In this document: positions 17,575 to 25,431 of the stretch, one piece after another
How positions within the stretch are numbered: position 1 is the stretch's first letter
Layout of the letters: each line of letters starts with the position of its first letter
Origin: Acrocarpospora catenulata
GTDB lineage: Bacteria > Actinomycetota > Actinomycetes > Streptosporangiales > Streptosporangiaceae
DNA length: 64,000 nucleotides
NCBI RefSeq assembly: GCF_018476525.1
Contig: NZ_JAHCST010000037.1
Coordinates: forward strand, 23,456 to 87,455
Direction of reading: 5' to 3'
Made by a program: the position numbers and the translations under genes
The notes under the pieces: generated by a model
Told to the model about the DNA's origin: nothing
The model's input: only the letters and a program-made list of their open reading frames with translations
Databases searched by the model: none

Positions 17575-17886
17575 CGTCAGGAGCCCTCAGGGCCACCGGT
17601 TGAAACCGCATTCCCTGGCACAGCGGCTGACAACCTCGCTCCCGCCAGTCGAACTACAGCCTCTTCAACCACGCGGTTATCGTAGGACCTTTACGAGTGA
17701 TTTGCCATGACTTCCGGCGCTCCCGCCGTGCCGCATCGGCGTTATCCGTGATGCGCAAATGTGCGGCACAGATCCGGTGGCGGCAAGATTGCGCATGCCT
17801 TGCGCACACCATGCGTCCTTACCGCACGTCCAGTCTGTGCCTCAAGCTTGTATCGAGCCCAGTTGGAAGCGGACAGGAGTCGGTAA
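17575..17886. promoter_or_regulatory. Divergent intergenic region with repeated TGCGCA hexamers
   Basis: The 312-bp spacer between the XRE gene and the Hsp70 gene holds no ORF that looks real. The palindromic hexamer TGCGCA occurs at 17752-17757, 17790-17795 and 17801-17806, the last two 11 bp apart, about one helical turn. These could be regulator sites. The Hsp70 ATG at 17887 has GGACAGGAG at suitable spacing. Confidence 0.35.
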
Positions 17887-19677
17887 ATGAGCGCAAACGA
17901 CCATAAGGTGGTCGCGGTAATCGACTTCGGAACACACGGCACCGGGTTCGCCTGGACGACGATCTCGCCGCTCAACGACGACATAGCGACCCGCGATGTT
18001 TATTACTTCACGAATTATTCGAACGCGCGGGTCGACTACCCGAAGAACCTGACCGCCATTCTGCTGCGGGATGACGGCTCAACGGTGGCCTGGGGCCACC
18101 GCGCCCGCAAGATGTGGGCCGAAGCCTGTGACTCGGGCACGACGGCCGGCCTCGGATACGCGTACGCGTTCAAGATGGCACTGCAGTCGACCGGCACAAA
18201 CATGGATATGCCAAGCTCAGGCGGGTTTGTAGACGTCGGCGACCGTGACCGGGTGTACCGGCTCATCGTGGCCTACCTGAGCGAAGTCCGTTCCGCGGCG
18301 ATAGCCGAGATCACTCAGGCGGGATACCTGGAAAAGGACATCCGCTGGTGCCTCACCGTCCCCGCCATCTGGGACGAGGAGGATAAACACCTCATGAGGC
18401 GGGCCGCCGTCGCCGCCGGACTGCCCGATGGCGACGATCGGCTGCTGCTGTCCATCGAGCCCGAAGCCGCCGCGCTCTACTGCTACCTCCGCATGGCCGA
18501 ACTCGCCGACGGCTCGGGTCACACCGAGCGGCTCGGGCTCAACGTGGACGGCGCCCGCTTCATGGTGATCGACTGCGGGGGCGGCACCGTCGACATCACG
18601 GCGTACGAGACCTCCGCCTTCGGCAGCGAGCAGATCTCGCTGCGTGAGATCGGCGTGGCCACCGGGGGGCGGCTCGGCTCTGAGTACATCAACCACGCCT
18701 TCCGTACGAAGGTGCTGGCCGATCGTCTCGGTCCCGCGGTGCTTGAGCGACTGAGCGCGGACTACGCCGAGGAGTTGCTCGCGCTGGACGCCGAGTGGGA
18801 ACAGCGCAAGGTCACCGCCGAGACCGAGGAGAGGAATGGTGTCGCGCACATCGTGGACAGCGTGGGGATCCGCCTGTCCACGACGGTGTGGGAGATGCTG
18901 GATCAGCCGGTCAAGGAGCGGCTCACCCGCGAGAGCGGCGGCAAGCCCGGACGGATCACGATCTCGGCCGCGGAGGTCGAGGCGCTTTTCGACCACGTCG
19001 TGGACGGGATCGTGCAGAAGATCCGGGAGCAGTTGACCGAGATCGGCCGCCTCGGCAACGGTCAGTTGCCGGAGACCCTCGTCCTGGTCGGCGGGTTCGC
19101 GCGAGCGGGCTGGCTCCGGGCTCGCCTCCATCGGGAGTTTTCGGACAGACACCGCATCCTGGTACCGCAGAATCCAGCGCTGGCCATCCTCGAAGGGGCC
19201 GTGCACTACGCGTACCGGCCGGAGGTGCTCCTCTCCCGGCGGTCTCGTTACACCTACGGGTTCGCGCTCGCGATGCCGTGGGAGGAGGGCATCGATCCAC
19301 CGGAGCGGAAGCTCGTCAGCAGCGAGGGCGAGGAGTTGTGCCGCGGCCGGTTCGAGATCGCGGTCCGGCGCGGCCAGAGCGTCGCGGTAGACGAACCCTT
19401 CTCCTTTGGGCTCGTGCCGACCAAGACCGCGCAAGAGGTGATCCGGGTACGGCTGATGCGCACGCGCAAAACATATCCGCGCTATGTGGACGAGGAAGGC
19501 TGCGAGCAGATCGGCGAACTCACCGTCGACATCCGCGACTCGGTCGGCAGTCCGATCAGCAAGCGCAACCTGCTCCTGTTGTTGTACTTCGGGCGCACCG
19601 CCATCCAGGCCGAGGCCCTCAACCCGGTGACCAACCAGAAGTCCGAGGCCACCGCCGAATTCGAGCACATGCGTTAG
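17887..19677 (+). CDS. HSPA12-like Hsp70-family ATPase
   Basis: 596 residues. The actin/Hsp70 nucleotide fold is intact: phosphate-1 loop with Asp13 (VIDFGTHGTG), phosphate-2 loop with Asp229 (MVIDCGGGTVDI) and adenosine motif LVLVGGFARAGWLRA from residue 398. The linker and substrate domain of DnaK are absent; instead there is a short beta-rich tail (about 480-596). This matches the divergent HSPA12-type branch. An ATP-driven conformational sensor or scaffold is the likely role. It is the first gene of a four-gene operon: the next gene starts 14 bp downstream, and later genes overlap. It is not a housekeeping DnaK: no GrpE or DnaJ neighbours and no canonical substrate-binding domain. Confidence 0.85.
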   Translation: MSANDHKVVAVIDFGTHGTGFAWTTISPLNDDIATRDVYYFTNYSNARVDYPKNLTAILLRDDGSTVAWGHRARKMWAEACDSGTTAGLGYAYAFKMALQSTGTNMDMPSSGGFVDVGDRDRVYRLIVAYLSEVRSAAIAEITQAGYLEKDIRWCLTVPAIWDEEDKHLMRRAAVAAGLPDGDDRLLLSIEPEAAALYCYLRMAELADGSGHTERLGLNVDGARFMVIDCGGGTVDITAYETSAFGSEQISLREIGVATGGRLGSEYINHAFRTKVLADRLGPAVLERLSADYAEELLALDAEWEQRKVTAETEERNGVAHIVDSVGIRLSTTVWEMLDQPVKERLTRESGGKPGRITISAAEVEALFDHVVDGIVQKIREQLTEIGRLGNGQLPETLVLVGGFARAGWLRARLHREFSDRHRILVPQNPALAILEGAVHYAYRPEVLLSRRSRYTYGFALAMPWEEGIDPPERKLVSSEGEELCRGRFEIAVRRGQSVAVDEPFSFGLVPTKTAQEVIRVRLMRTRKTYPRYVDEEGCEQIGELTVDIRDSVGSPISKRNLLLLLYFGRTAIQAEALNPVTNQKSEATAEFEHMR

Positions 19678-19691
19678 GGAGGTCGCTAATC

Positions 19692-20600
19692 ATGAATTGG
19701 CCTCGGAACAGCAACGAGGACCCACGGGCGGGAAGTGCCCTGCCGACGAACCATCAGGGCGGCGAGGACCAGGCGGCGACACTCGCCGCCCACAACGAGC
19801 GACTCTCCGCTGCGGAGAATCGCGGGCATCGCGAATCCCGGGTGTGGCTGGACAACCAGATCTCGGCCCTGCGCCGGGAGTTGTCCGGCATCATCACGGC
19901 CACCCGTCAGGAGGTCGACCCGTTGCGCGGGTATGTCGGCACCCTGGAGCGCCGGATCGCCGATCAGACAGACCAGATGACCGAGTTGCGGGATCGGATC
20001 GCCGTGCTGGAGGAACGACTCGGCGAGATGATGTCGGTCATCGACCTGCTCCGCGCACAGGTCCTGGAAAGCAGAAAGGACCTGACCAAGCAGGACTTTC
20101 TGGTCCAGTACAAGCTGGCTGACCGGATCAAGGCGCTCTTCGGCGAACGCTTCCCCGAGCTCACCGAAGCGCGGCAGGCGTACGAAGCCGACGCGCACCG
20201 GAAGGCGGGCACCACGCCACCACCGCCGCTGCGTCGGGAGGCCGAGCTGGTCAGGGAGATGTGCGCCATCTTCGCGGCAGGCGGCCGGAACCTGGTGGAC
20301 GACCTCGTGGATCTGATCACCGCTGGTGGTCAGGTTCGGTTGAACGCCTCGAGGTCCGCCCTGGTGACCCGGGTCGTCAAGGAGGCGCAGATCCTCCGTG
20401 ACGCCATCGAGCAGACCGGACACCCGTACCTGTTCGTCTTCGACGTCCCGCACGGCACGCCGGCCAACTCCGCCGAGCACGAGCTGTGGGCGCACTGCCA
20501 TGAGGGCCAGCTGGTGGACTTCGTCGTGACCCCCGCGTACGTGGTCGCCGACAAGCGCTTGGCCATGCCGCACGTCTTCACCATCGGCGGAGGTGTCTGA
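19692..20600 (+). CDS. Coiled-coil protein of the Hsp70-patatin operon
   Basis: The ATG at 19692 lies 14 bp after the Hsp70 stop, with GGGAGG just upstream. The 302-residue protein has a polar N-terminus, a long coiled coil (about 35-135: repeated heptads such as ELRDRIAVLEERLGEMMSVIDLLRAQVLESRKDL) and a C-terminal alpha/beta region (about 180-302, including HPYLFVFDVPHGTP). I recognise no family. The coiled coil suggests oligomerisation or a tether to the third protein, which has a similar helical rod. No membrane segment is present. Confidence 0.8.
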   Translation: MNWPRNSNEDPRAGSALPTNHQGGEDQAATLAAHNERLSAAENRGHRESRVWLDNQISALRRELSGIITATRQEVDPLRGYVGTLERRIADQTDQMTELRDRIAVLEERLGEMMSVIDLLRAQVLESRKDLTKQDFLVQYKLADRIKALFGERFPELTEARQAYEADAHRKAGTTPPPPLRREAELVREMCAIFAAGGRNLVDDLVDLITAGGQVRLNASRSALVTRVVKEAQILRDAIEQTGHPYLFVFDVPHGTPANSAEHELWAHCHEGQLVDFVVTPAYVVADKRLAMPHVFTIGGGV

Positions 20601-21780
20601 GATGGAGATGATCGATCTACGCCGGCTGGTACGGCGCATCCCGCTGGCGGCCGACCGCGCGTTGACCGAGCTCGTCAACGATCTGCGGACCGCCGAGAAC
20701 ATGACGGCCACCCGTCGTAGGCGTACCGGCTTCAAAGGTCTTGTCGACCAGATCAGCGGTGCGGACCGGCGCCGCGGCCTGGAGACCGACGAGTCGGTGG
20801 CCCGGGTGCAGGGACACCTGTTCTCCTGGGCCCAGGACCTCAGCAAGCATGCGCGTTTCACCGACCTCTACCTGGGGTTGGTGGCGACCAACATCGAGGA
20901 GCTGCAGAACCGGGTCGCCTACGCCGAGAGCACCGCGTACCAGTCGCGGGGGGAGATTCGGGAGCTGGCCGGCCTGGTCGCCAGTTTCATCGACCAGGCA
21001 GACCGCCGGTTCGCGGAGGTGGACCGGAAGATCGCCGTACTGGACCAGCGGCTCAACTCGCATGCGGTGGTACTGGAGACACACAGCGAGCTGCTGGCCA
21101 TGCACGGACTCCTCATCGACGCCCAGAAGAAGGGCCTGCTGGTGCTGGACCGCAGGGTCATGGAGGCAGGACTGCGCCAGGACGCGTGGGAGGACATGGA
21201 TCTGGCGGTCAGCCGCTGGCGACACCAGGGCACCTACGCCGGCCTGCCCTGGACGATCCAGGTTCCGCTGCTGGCCAGGGAGATCGCCGCAGGGCATACC
21301 GGGCTGTACGAGTTCGTCACCGGCCGACAGGACTGGCGGGAGCGCCTGGCCGACCACGTCCTTGGTGACGCCCGCACCCGCCAGGCGCGAACTGACCTGG
21401 AATGGGATGGCAAGCGCAGCGTGCGCCGTCTCGTGGAACGCACCATCGAGCTGCTGGACGGCAGCGAGGACGGGCAGATCGTGGCCGAGGTGATGGGCAT
21501 CGGCCTGCCGGGCGATCTGCGCCCGCCGCACCGCCCGGTGAGCTACGCACTCGCTCGCGGCCTGGAGCTCAGCGCCCGTGACCCGCGAACGAGCCCGAAG
21601 GAGATGGCGCAGCGGGCGGTGGACGAGACTCGCGCCGGCTGCGGCTACCTGCCCGACTCCCTCACGCAGGAGGAGTTCGTACGCAAGGTCATCGAAGAGC
21701 AGGCCGACGCGGCCAGGCGAGCACGCGCGGACCTGCGTAGGCGCGCACCGATGACGACGAAGGAGAATCGCGATGGGTGA
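20593..21780 (+). CDS. Helical coiled-coil protein, possibly RdcB/YjcZ-like, of the Hsp70-patatin operon
   Basis: 395 residues from the GTG at 20593, overlapping the previous stop by 8 bases (GTGTCTGA); nearby in-frame ATGs at 20602 and 20608 are alternatives. It contains a helical rod (about 95-165) and a globular part with GTYAGLPWTIQVPLLAREIAAGHTGLYEFVTG (about 213-245). The rod-plus-globule layout recalls proteins labelled as diguanylate-cyclase regulator RdcB/YjcZ, but this is a weak recollection. The C-terminus is charged. Strict co-translation with its neighbours argues for a complex in fixed stoichiometry. Confidence 0.75.
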   Translation: MSEMEMIDLRRLVRRIPLAADRALTELVNDLRTAENMTATRRRRTGFKGLVDQISGADRRRGLETDESVARVQGHLFSWAQDLSKHARFTDLYLGLVATNIEELQNRVAYAESTAYQSRGEIRELAGLVASFIDQADRRFAEVDRKIAVLDQRLNSHAVVLETHSELLAMHGLLIDAQKKGLLVLDRRVMEAGLRQDAWEDMDLAVSRWRHQGTYAGLPWTIQVPLLAREIAAGHTGLYEFVTGRQDWRERLADHVLGDARTRQARTDLEWDGKRSVRRLVERTIELLDGSEDGQIVAEVMGIGLPGDLRPPHRPVSYALARGLELSARDPRTSPKEMAQRAVDETRAGCGYLPDSLTQEEFVRKVIEEQADAARRARADLRRRAPMTTKENRDG

Positions 21781-22924
21781 GAACTGGGGACAGCTGCGGG
21801 CCCGGCTGGGCGAGCTAAGCAGCCGCCCGATCCCAGAGCCGGCGCCCCGGTTGGAGCTCCCCGCGTTACCGGCGGACGGTACGGCGGAGCTCGGCTACCG
21901 CTTCGGCCTGGTGCTGGCCGGAGGTGCGGCCAAGGGGGCGTACCAGGTGGGCGCGGTGGAGTGCCTGGTCCATCATGGGATCAAGCTGCACGCGGTGGCG
22001 GGCACCAGTATCGGCGCGCTGAACGGTGTCGTGCTCGCCAGCGCGCCCACCCTGGCGGAGGGGATGACCAGGCTGGTGGCGCTGTGGACGACATTGACCA
22101 ACCAGTTCGGACACAATCCCGACGGTGGCGCGCAGCTTCAGTCGCGGCTCGTCCGGCTGCTGGGTACCCGGAGCGAGCTGGAGCGGCTGATCGAGCAAGC
22201 GGTGGACGAGCAGATCATGGCGACGGGCGTCCCAATGCGGGTGGCCGCCTTCCCCGTGCCGCCACCCCTGCCGAAACTGGCCCATCTGGTACTGCCTCCG
22301 GCCGCCGTCGGTCACTTGAAGCTGGCCCAGGAGGCATACAACTGGGTACGCGGCACACTGGGGATCAAGAGTGAGATCATCACATTGAACGGGAGATCAA
22401 AAGAGGAGATCACTCGGGCCGCGCTCGCCAGCGCGGCACTGCCGTTTCTCTTCCCGCCGCGGTCGGTGGGCGGGCGCTACTACCGAGACGGCATGCTCGG
22501 CAAGACCAACACGCCCATCCGGGCGCTGGCCGAGCAGGACGGCTGCGACATCGTCCTCGTGGTGCACCTGTCACCTGGCGAGCCGGTGGCGCCGGTGGAG
22601 CGGGAGGGACTCACCCTGCTGCAGATCCGCCCCGATGACGAGTTGGTCGAGGGCGGTCCGTTGGGCCCTCTCAACGGCCTGCTCGACTTCTCCCCCACCA
22701 ACTTCCAGCGGCTGCGCTCGCGGGGGTACGGCGACATGCAGCGGACGCTGACCGAGTTGGTCCAGTTGCTGAGCACCCGGGACAGATCCGCAGCAGCCGC
22801 CGGCTTCCTGGCGGACCGGATGCAACGCGTACTGGAGAACCGGAGCCGACTCTGGCCGCAGGCGGACCCGCTGCTCCCGCTCTGGACGGGCGAAGCCCCC
22901 AACGAGTACTCGCGTGCCGCTTGA
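21773..22924 (+). CDS. Patatin-like phospholipase
   Basis: 383 residues starting at an ATG that overlaps the previous stop by 8 bases. The patatin fold is complete: glycine-rich oxyanion loop LAGGAAKGAYQ (about 48-58), nucleophile elbow GTSIG with Ser79, and the catalytic Asp239 in YRDGM. Such enzymes hydrolyse membrane phospholipids; related proteins act as membrane-damaging effectors in CBASS and other abortive defence systems. Residues 1-38 form a polar leader unlike a signal peptide, so the enzyme is cytoplasmic. The last codons (NEYSRAA) and the DNA after the stop match the 3' end of an IS transposase found later in this window, so the native C-terminus has probably been replaced. Confidence 0.9.
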   Translation: MGENWGQLRARLGELSSRPIPEPAPRLELPALPADGTAELGYRFGLVLAGGAAKGAYQVGAVECLVHHGIKLHAVAGTSIGALNGVVLASAPTLAEGMTRLVALWTTLTNQFGHNPDGGAQLQSRLVRLLGTRSELERLIEQAVDEQIMATGVPMRVAAFPVPPPLPKLAHLVLPPAAVGHLKLAQEAYNWVRGTLGIKSEIITLNGRSKEEITRAALASAALPFLFPPRSVGGRYYRDGMLGKTNTPIRALAEQDGCDIVLVVHLSPGEPVAPVEREGLTLLQIRPDDELVEGGPLGPLNGLLDFSPTNFQRLRSRGYGDMQRTLTELVQLLSTRDRSAAAAGFLADRMQRVLENRSRLWPQADPLLPLWTGEAPNEYSRAA

Positions 22925-22937
22925 AACGCATGGATGG
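22902..22937 (+). repeat. Relic IS right end forming the patatin gene's 3' end
   Basis: This 36-bp stretch matches 30 of 36 positions at 55508-55543, the end of an IS transposase. Both encode EYS-x-AA followed by TGA in the same frame, and both continue with GCATGGA-GG, the start of the IS right inverted repeat. A decayed IS end explains this better than chance. Confidence 0.6.
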
Positions 22938-23127
22938 CGATAGTTCTGCGCCTTCGGCATCGTATTCGCGCCACCCTGATCTCGGCCCCGGCCAATGAGG
23001 AAGTTGCGCCGGGGTCACCCCTACGCGGGCTCGACCTCGACGTCCTCGGCCTCCGACCCTTGTCGATCGCCGGGGCTGAGTATGGGTACTCATGAAACCC
23101 TCGCTCGGATAGCGTCCAATTGGGGTC

Positions 23128-23544
23128 ATGAGCGATCATTCGCCCCGGTTTTCCCGAACCTCGCTGCCAAGGGTCCTCGCCGCCGGTCTGGTGGGATCCT
23201 CTCTCCCCCTCATGGCGTTCGTCGCCGCGTTCGTCGCGGACAAGACGGGGCTCATGCACTTGATCTGCCCTACCGGTGGACTGGAATGCCTGGCTCCGCT
23301 GGCGCTGATCGCCATCGGCGGCGGCAGCGCCGCGGCATGGCCGCTTCTGTGGCTGGTGAGAGTCCGCCCAGCCTGGGCTGTCGCCCTCCTCGGGTTCGTC
23401 TTCAACCTGATTCTCCAGAGCCTCGTCGCCCAGGTGATCCCGAGCGGGCTGGACAGCCCCATGCTGTTCGTGAACAGCGCGCTCTCCTTGGCGCTCGCCG
23501 CCCTGATCATCAGACCGAGAAGCCGGCAACCCATCAGCACATAG
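23128..23544 (+). CDS. Small four-helix membrane protein
   Basis: A 138-residue protein with four hydrophobic segments (about 14-38, 52-73, 80-104 and 110-130) and a Ser/Arg-rich N-terminus. I recognise no motif. A start at the ATG at 23128 is plausible with GGGGTC upstream, a weak ribosome site. It stands alone between the Hsp70-patatin operon and the TetR-controlled secreted protein gene. Confidence 0.5.
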   Translation: MSDHSPRFSRTSLPRVLAAGLVGSSLPLMAFVAAFVADKTGLMHLICPTGGLECLAPLALIAIGGGSAAAWPLLWLVRVRPAWAVALLGFVFNLILQSLVAQVIPSGLDSPMLFVNSALSLALAALIIRPRSRQPIST

Positions 23545-23624
23545 CCTCGGCCACCGTCTCGTGGCAACGGTGGGGGCGACCGTGCCGCCGCGAACTCCTC
23601 GACCGCTGGGGCGTACTTCGATTA

Positions 23625-23654
23625 TTAGAGTCACACTTTAGAGTGCTACTCTAA
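23625..23654. promoter_or_regulatory. TetR operator candidate upstream of the secreted protein gene
   Basis: A 30-bp partial palindrome (TTAGAGT...ACTCTAA ends around a CTTTAGAGTG centre). Its reverse complement aligns well with 24775-24802, next to the TetR gene: both contain ACTCTAAAGTG followed by ACT(C/T)TAA. The shared rare AT-rich motif in GC-rich DNA indicates one regulator acting on both promoters. Confidence 0.65.
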
Positions 23655-23752
23655 CTTCATCGGTCGCCCGCGCGCCTCGGCATGATCAGCCGACGTGGGC
23701 TTTTGGTTCCTTGTCGCGCGCCCGCCCCCTCCACCGGAAGGACAACGTTTCC

Positions 23753-24277
23753 GTGCGGACTCCCCTGCTCTCGTATGCCCGCAGCCGCCGCGTATCCGCC
23801 GCACTCGCCATCGGTCTGGCTTTGAGCGTCGCCGTGCCCGCCCTGTCCCCACTCCCCGTACGGGCGGCCACCACGACCCTGTCGGCCCCCCAACCCCGCC
23901 CCTGGGGCCCGTACTACGCACCCGGCCGATATGCCCAGGCCACCGGAACGATCACTGTCTTCCCCGCCGCCATCCATCCGCTGCAGATCCCGTACGCCAG
24001 GATGGTGAAGATCGACGGCGAGGTCCGCGACCTGACCTCCCCGGCAGTGACCTTGGCCAACACCTGCGGCTGGGCTATGTTCCGCTTCACCCACAGCCCG
24101 ACCTATACGAGCTACGAGCACGTCGCTACCTGCACCTTCCTGACCCCCAGACTGATCCGCCTGACGAAAGAGAACGTCCGCCAGGTGGAGATGCAGGTCT
24201 GCGCCGGCCCCCTGACCGTCAAGGCCCCCCGCTGCATCACCGACGGCACCTGGCAGACCCTCTACATCGCCAGATAG
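23753..24277 (+). CDS. Secreted protein of unknown function, TetR regulon candidate
   Basis: The GTG at 23753 (GGAAGGACAAC ribosome site) is preferred over an upstream TTG. The 174-residue product has an arginine-containing leader, a hydrophobic core and a cleavage site near VRAAT (about residue 40). The mature part is about 135 residues with four cysteines (TCGW, ATCTF, QVCAG, PRCIT), likely two disulphides. No family is recognised. The palindrome at 23625-23654 about 100 bp upstream matches that beside the TetR gene, and a strong hairpin follows the stop. Confidence 0.6.
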   Translation: MRTPLLSYARSRRVSAALAIGLALSVAVPALSPLPVRAATTTLSAPQPRPWGPYYAPGRYAQATGTITVFPAAIHPLQIPYARMVKIDGEVRDLTSPAVTLANTCGWAMFRFTHSPTYTSYEHVATCTFLTPRLIRLTKENVRQVEMQVCAGPLTVKAPRCITDGTWQTLYIAR

Positions 24278-24315
24278 TCACCGGAAGCGGTCCGTGCCGC
24301 CGGACGAAATCGAAA

Positions 24316-24343
24316 GGCCACCTCCCGATCATGGGAGGTGGCC
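24316..24343. terminator. Bidirectional terminator hairpin
   Basis: Perfect 11-bp stem (GGCCACCTCCC / GGGAGGTGGCC) with loop GATCAT between the convergent secreted-protein and VOC genes. Confidence 0.75.
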
Positions 24344-24350
24344 CGACTTC

Positions 24351-24752
24351 TTAGGGGGTTTCCGTCCGCTGCTGCAAGGTGTAGAGGCGGATCTCGATGC
24401 CGTCGGGATCGGTCACGCCTCCGACCAGCCAGCCGATGCTGCCTTCAGCGATGCCCGAGTGTGGCACGCCGAGGTCGTCCAGGCGGGCGGCCCACGCGCG
24501 CAGCGCGGCCAGAGTGGGCACACCGAGCGCCAGGGGATCGAATCCCCCGAGCGCGGTCGCCCGCCCGGGCTCCTCGCGCAACGCGATCATGAGGCTCTGC
24601 CCGGCGTCCCGCATGGCCACGCCGCGCAACTCGCCCTGCTCGACGAACTCGATCGCCACGTCGAGGCCCAGCACCCGTTCGTACCAGTCCGCACTCTTGC
24701 GCACATCGGACACGGGCAGCTTGATGTGGTGGAACCCATGGAGAACGGTCAA
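24351..24752 (-). CDS. VOC-superfamily protein (glyoxalase/dioxygenase fold)
   Basis: A 133-residue single-chain VOC protein: FHHIKLPVSDVRKSADWYERVLGL at the N-terminus, and GVTDPDGIEIRLYTL near the C-terminus. His8 or His9 and Glu124 (in DGIEIRLY) sit where metal ligands occur. The substrate is unknown; related proteins include glyoxalase I, fosfomycin/bleomycin resistance proteins and dioxygenases. It is divergent from a TetR gene with a shared operator in the 53-bp spacer, so it is very probably controlled by that TetR. Confidence 0.8.
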   Translation of the reverse strand: MTVLHGFHHIKLPVSDVRKSADWYERVLGLDVAIEFVEQGELRGVAMRDAGQSLMIALREEPGRATALGGFDPLALGVPTLAALRAWAARLDDLGVPHSGIAEGSIGWLVGGVTDPDGIEIRLYTLQQRTETP

Positions 24753-24774
24753 AGCCCTCTCTCCCCCATATTTG

Positions 24775-24802
24775 TAGTGATACTCTAAAGTGATACTTTA
24801 AG
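24775..24802. promoter_or_regulatory. Operator between VOC and TetR genes
   Basis: TAGTGATACTCTAAAGTG followed by ATACTTTAAG, two near-repeats (GTGATACT-CT/TTAAaG) ending 3 bp before the TetR GTG. It matches the 23625-23654 site. With no ribosome site before 24806, the TetR transcript is probably leaderless and autorepressed. Confidence 0.7.
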
Positions 24803-24805
24803 TTT

Positions 24806-25429
24806 GTGACTGACGTCAACACCCGGAACCGGCGCTCCGCGCCCACCAGGCGGCGCATCGTGGGGGCGGCGCACGAGCTGTTCGCCGTGCGGGGTTATGC
24901 GGGCACCACCTTCCAGGAGGTGGCCGACGCTGCCGGGGTGTCGGTACAGACCGTCTACTTCCACTACGGCAGCAAGAGCCAGCTGCTCAAACACGTGGTC
25001 GACGTGGCCTCGGCGGGCGACGATGAACCCGTCCCGCTGCTGGAACGGCCGTGGTTCACCCAGCTGCGCGCGTCGGCCGACCCCCGGGAGGCGATCGTGC
25101 GGTGGGTGCACGCGAGCGGCGTCATCTTCGACCGGGTGGCGGCGATTCTGGCGGTGGTCCGCGACGCGGCGTGGGGGGACCCGGAGATGGCGGAGCAGTG
25201 GCGGGCGAACGCCGAGCAGCGGCGAACCGCGCACGACACCTTCGTCGGCATCCTGGAGGGGCTGGGCGCGCTATGCCCGGAGCTCGACCGGGAGCGGGCG
25301 ACCGACGTCACCGTTGGACTGCTGTCACCGGACCTGTTCCTGGTGCTGCAGCGGGAGTGCGGGTGGGACACGAGCCGCTGGGAGGAGTGGGCGGCCGACC
25401 AGCTGGCCCACGCCCTGCTGAAAGGCTGA
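24806..25429 (+). CDS. TetR-family regulator
   Basis: 207 residues. The N-terminal helix-turn-helix is clear: RRRIVGAAHELFAVRGYAGTTFQEVADAAGVSVQTVYFHYGSKSQLL (about 15-61). The ligand-binding C-terminal domain is divergent, as usual. Translation starts at a GTG three bases past the operator with no Shine-Dalgarno, which points to a leaderless transcript. The matching operators suggest it represses itself, the VOC gene and the secreted protein gene at 23753. The inducer is unknown. Confidence 0.9.
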   Translation: MTDVNTRNRRSAPTRRRIVGAAHELFAVRGYAGTTFQEVADAAGVSVQTVYFHYGSKSQLLKHVVDVASAGDDEPVPLLERPWFTQLRASADPREAIVRWVHASGVIFDRVAAILAVVRDAAWGDPEMAEQWRANAEQRRTAHDTFVGILEGLGALCPELDRERATDVTVGLLSPDLFLVLQRECGWDTSRWEEWAADQLAHALLKG

Positions 25430-25431
25430 GG

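Noticed and set aside
17887..19677. Housekeeping DnaK chaperone
   Set aside because: The DnaK substrate-binding domain and the grpE/dnaJ neighbours are missing; the chain is closer to HSPA12-like ATPases.
18795..19691. Long plus-strand frame inside the Hsp70 gene
   Set aside because: It is an arginine/proline-rich shadow frame; only its end, from the ATG at 19692, is a real gene.
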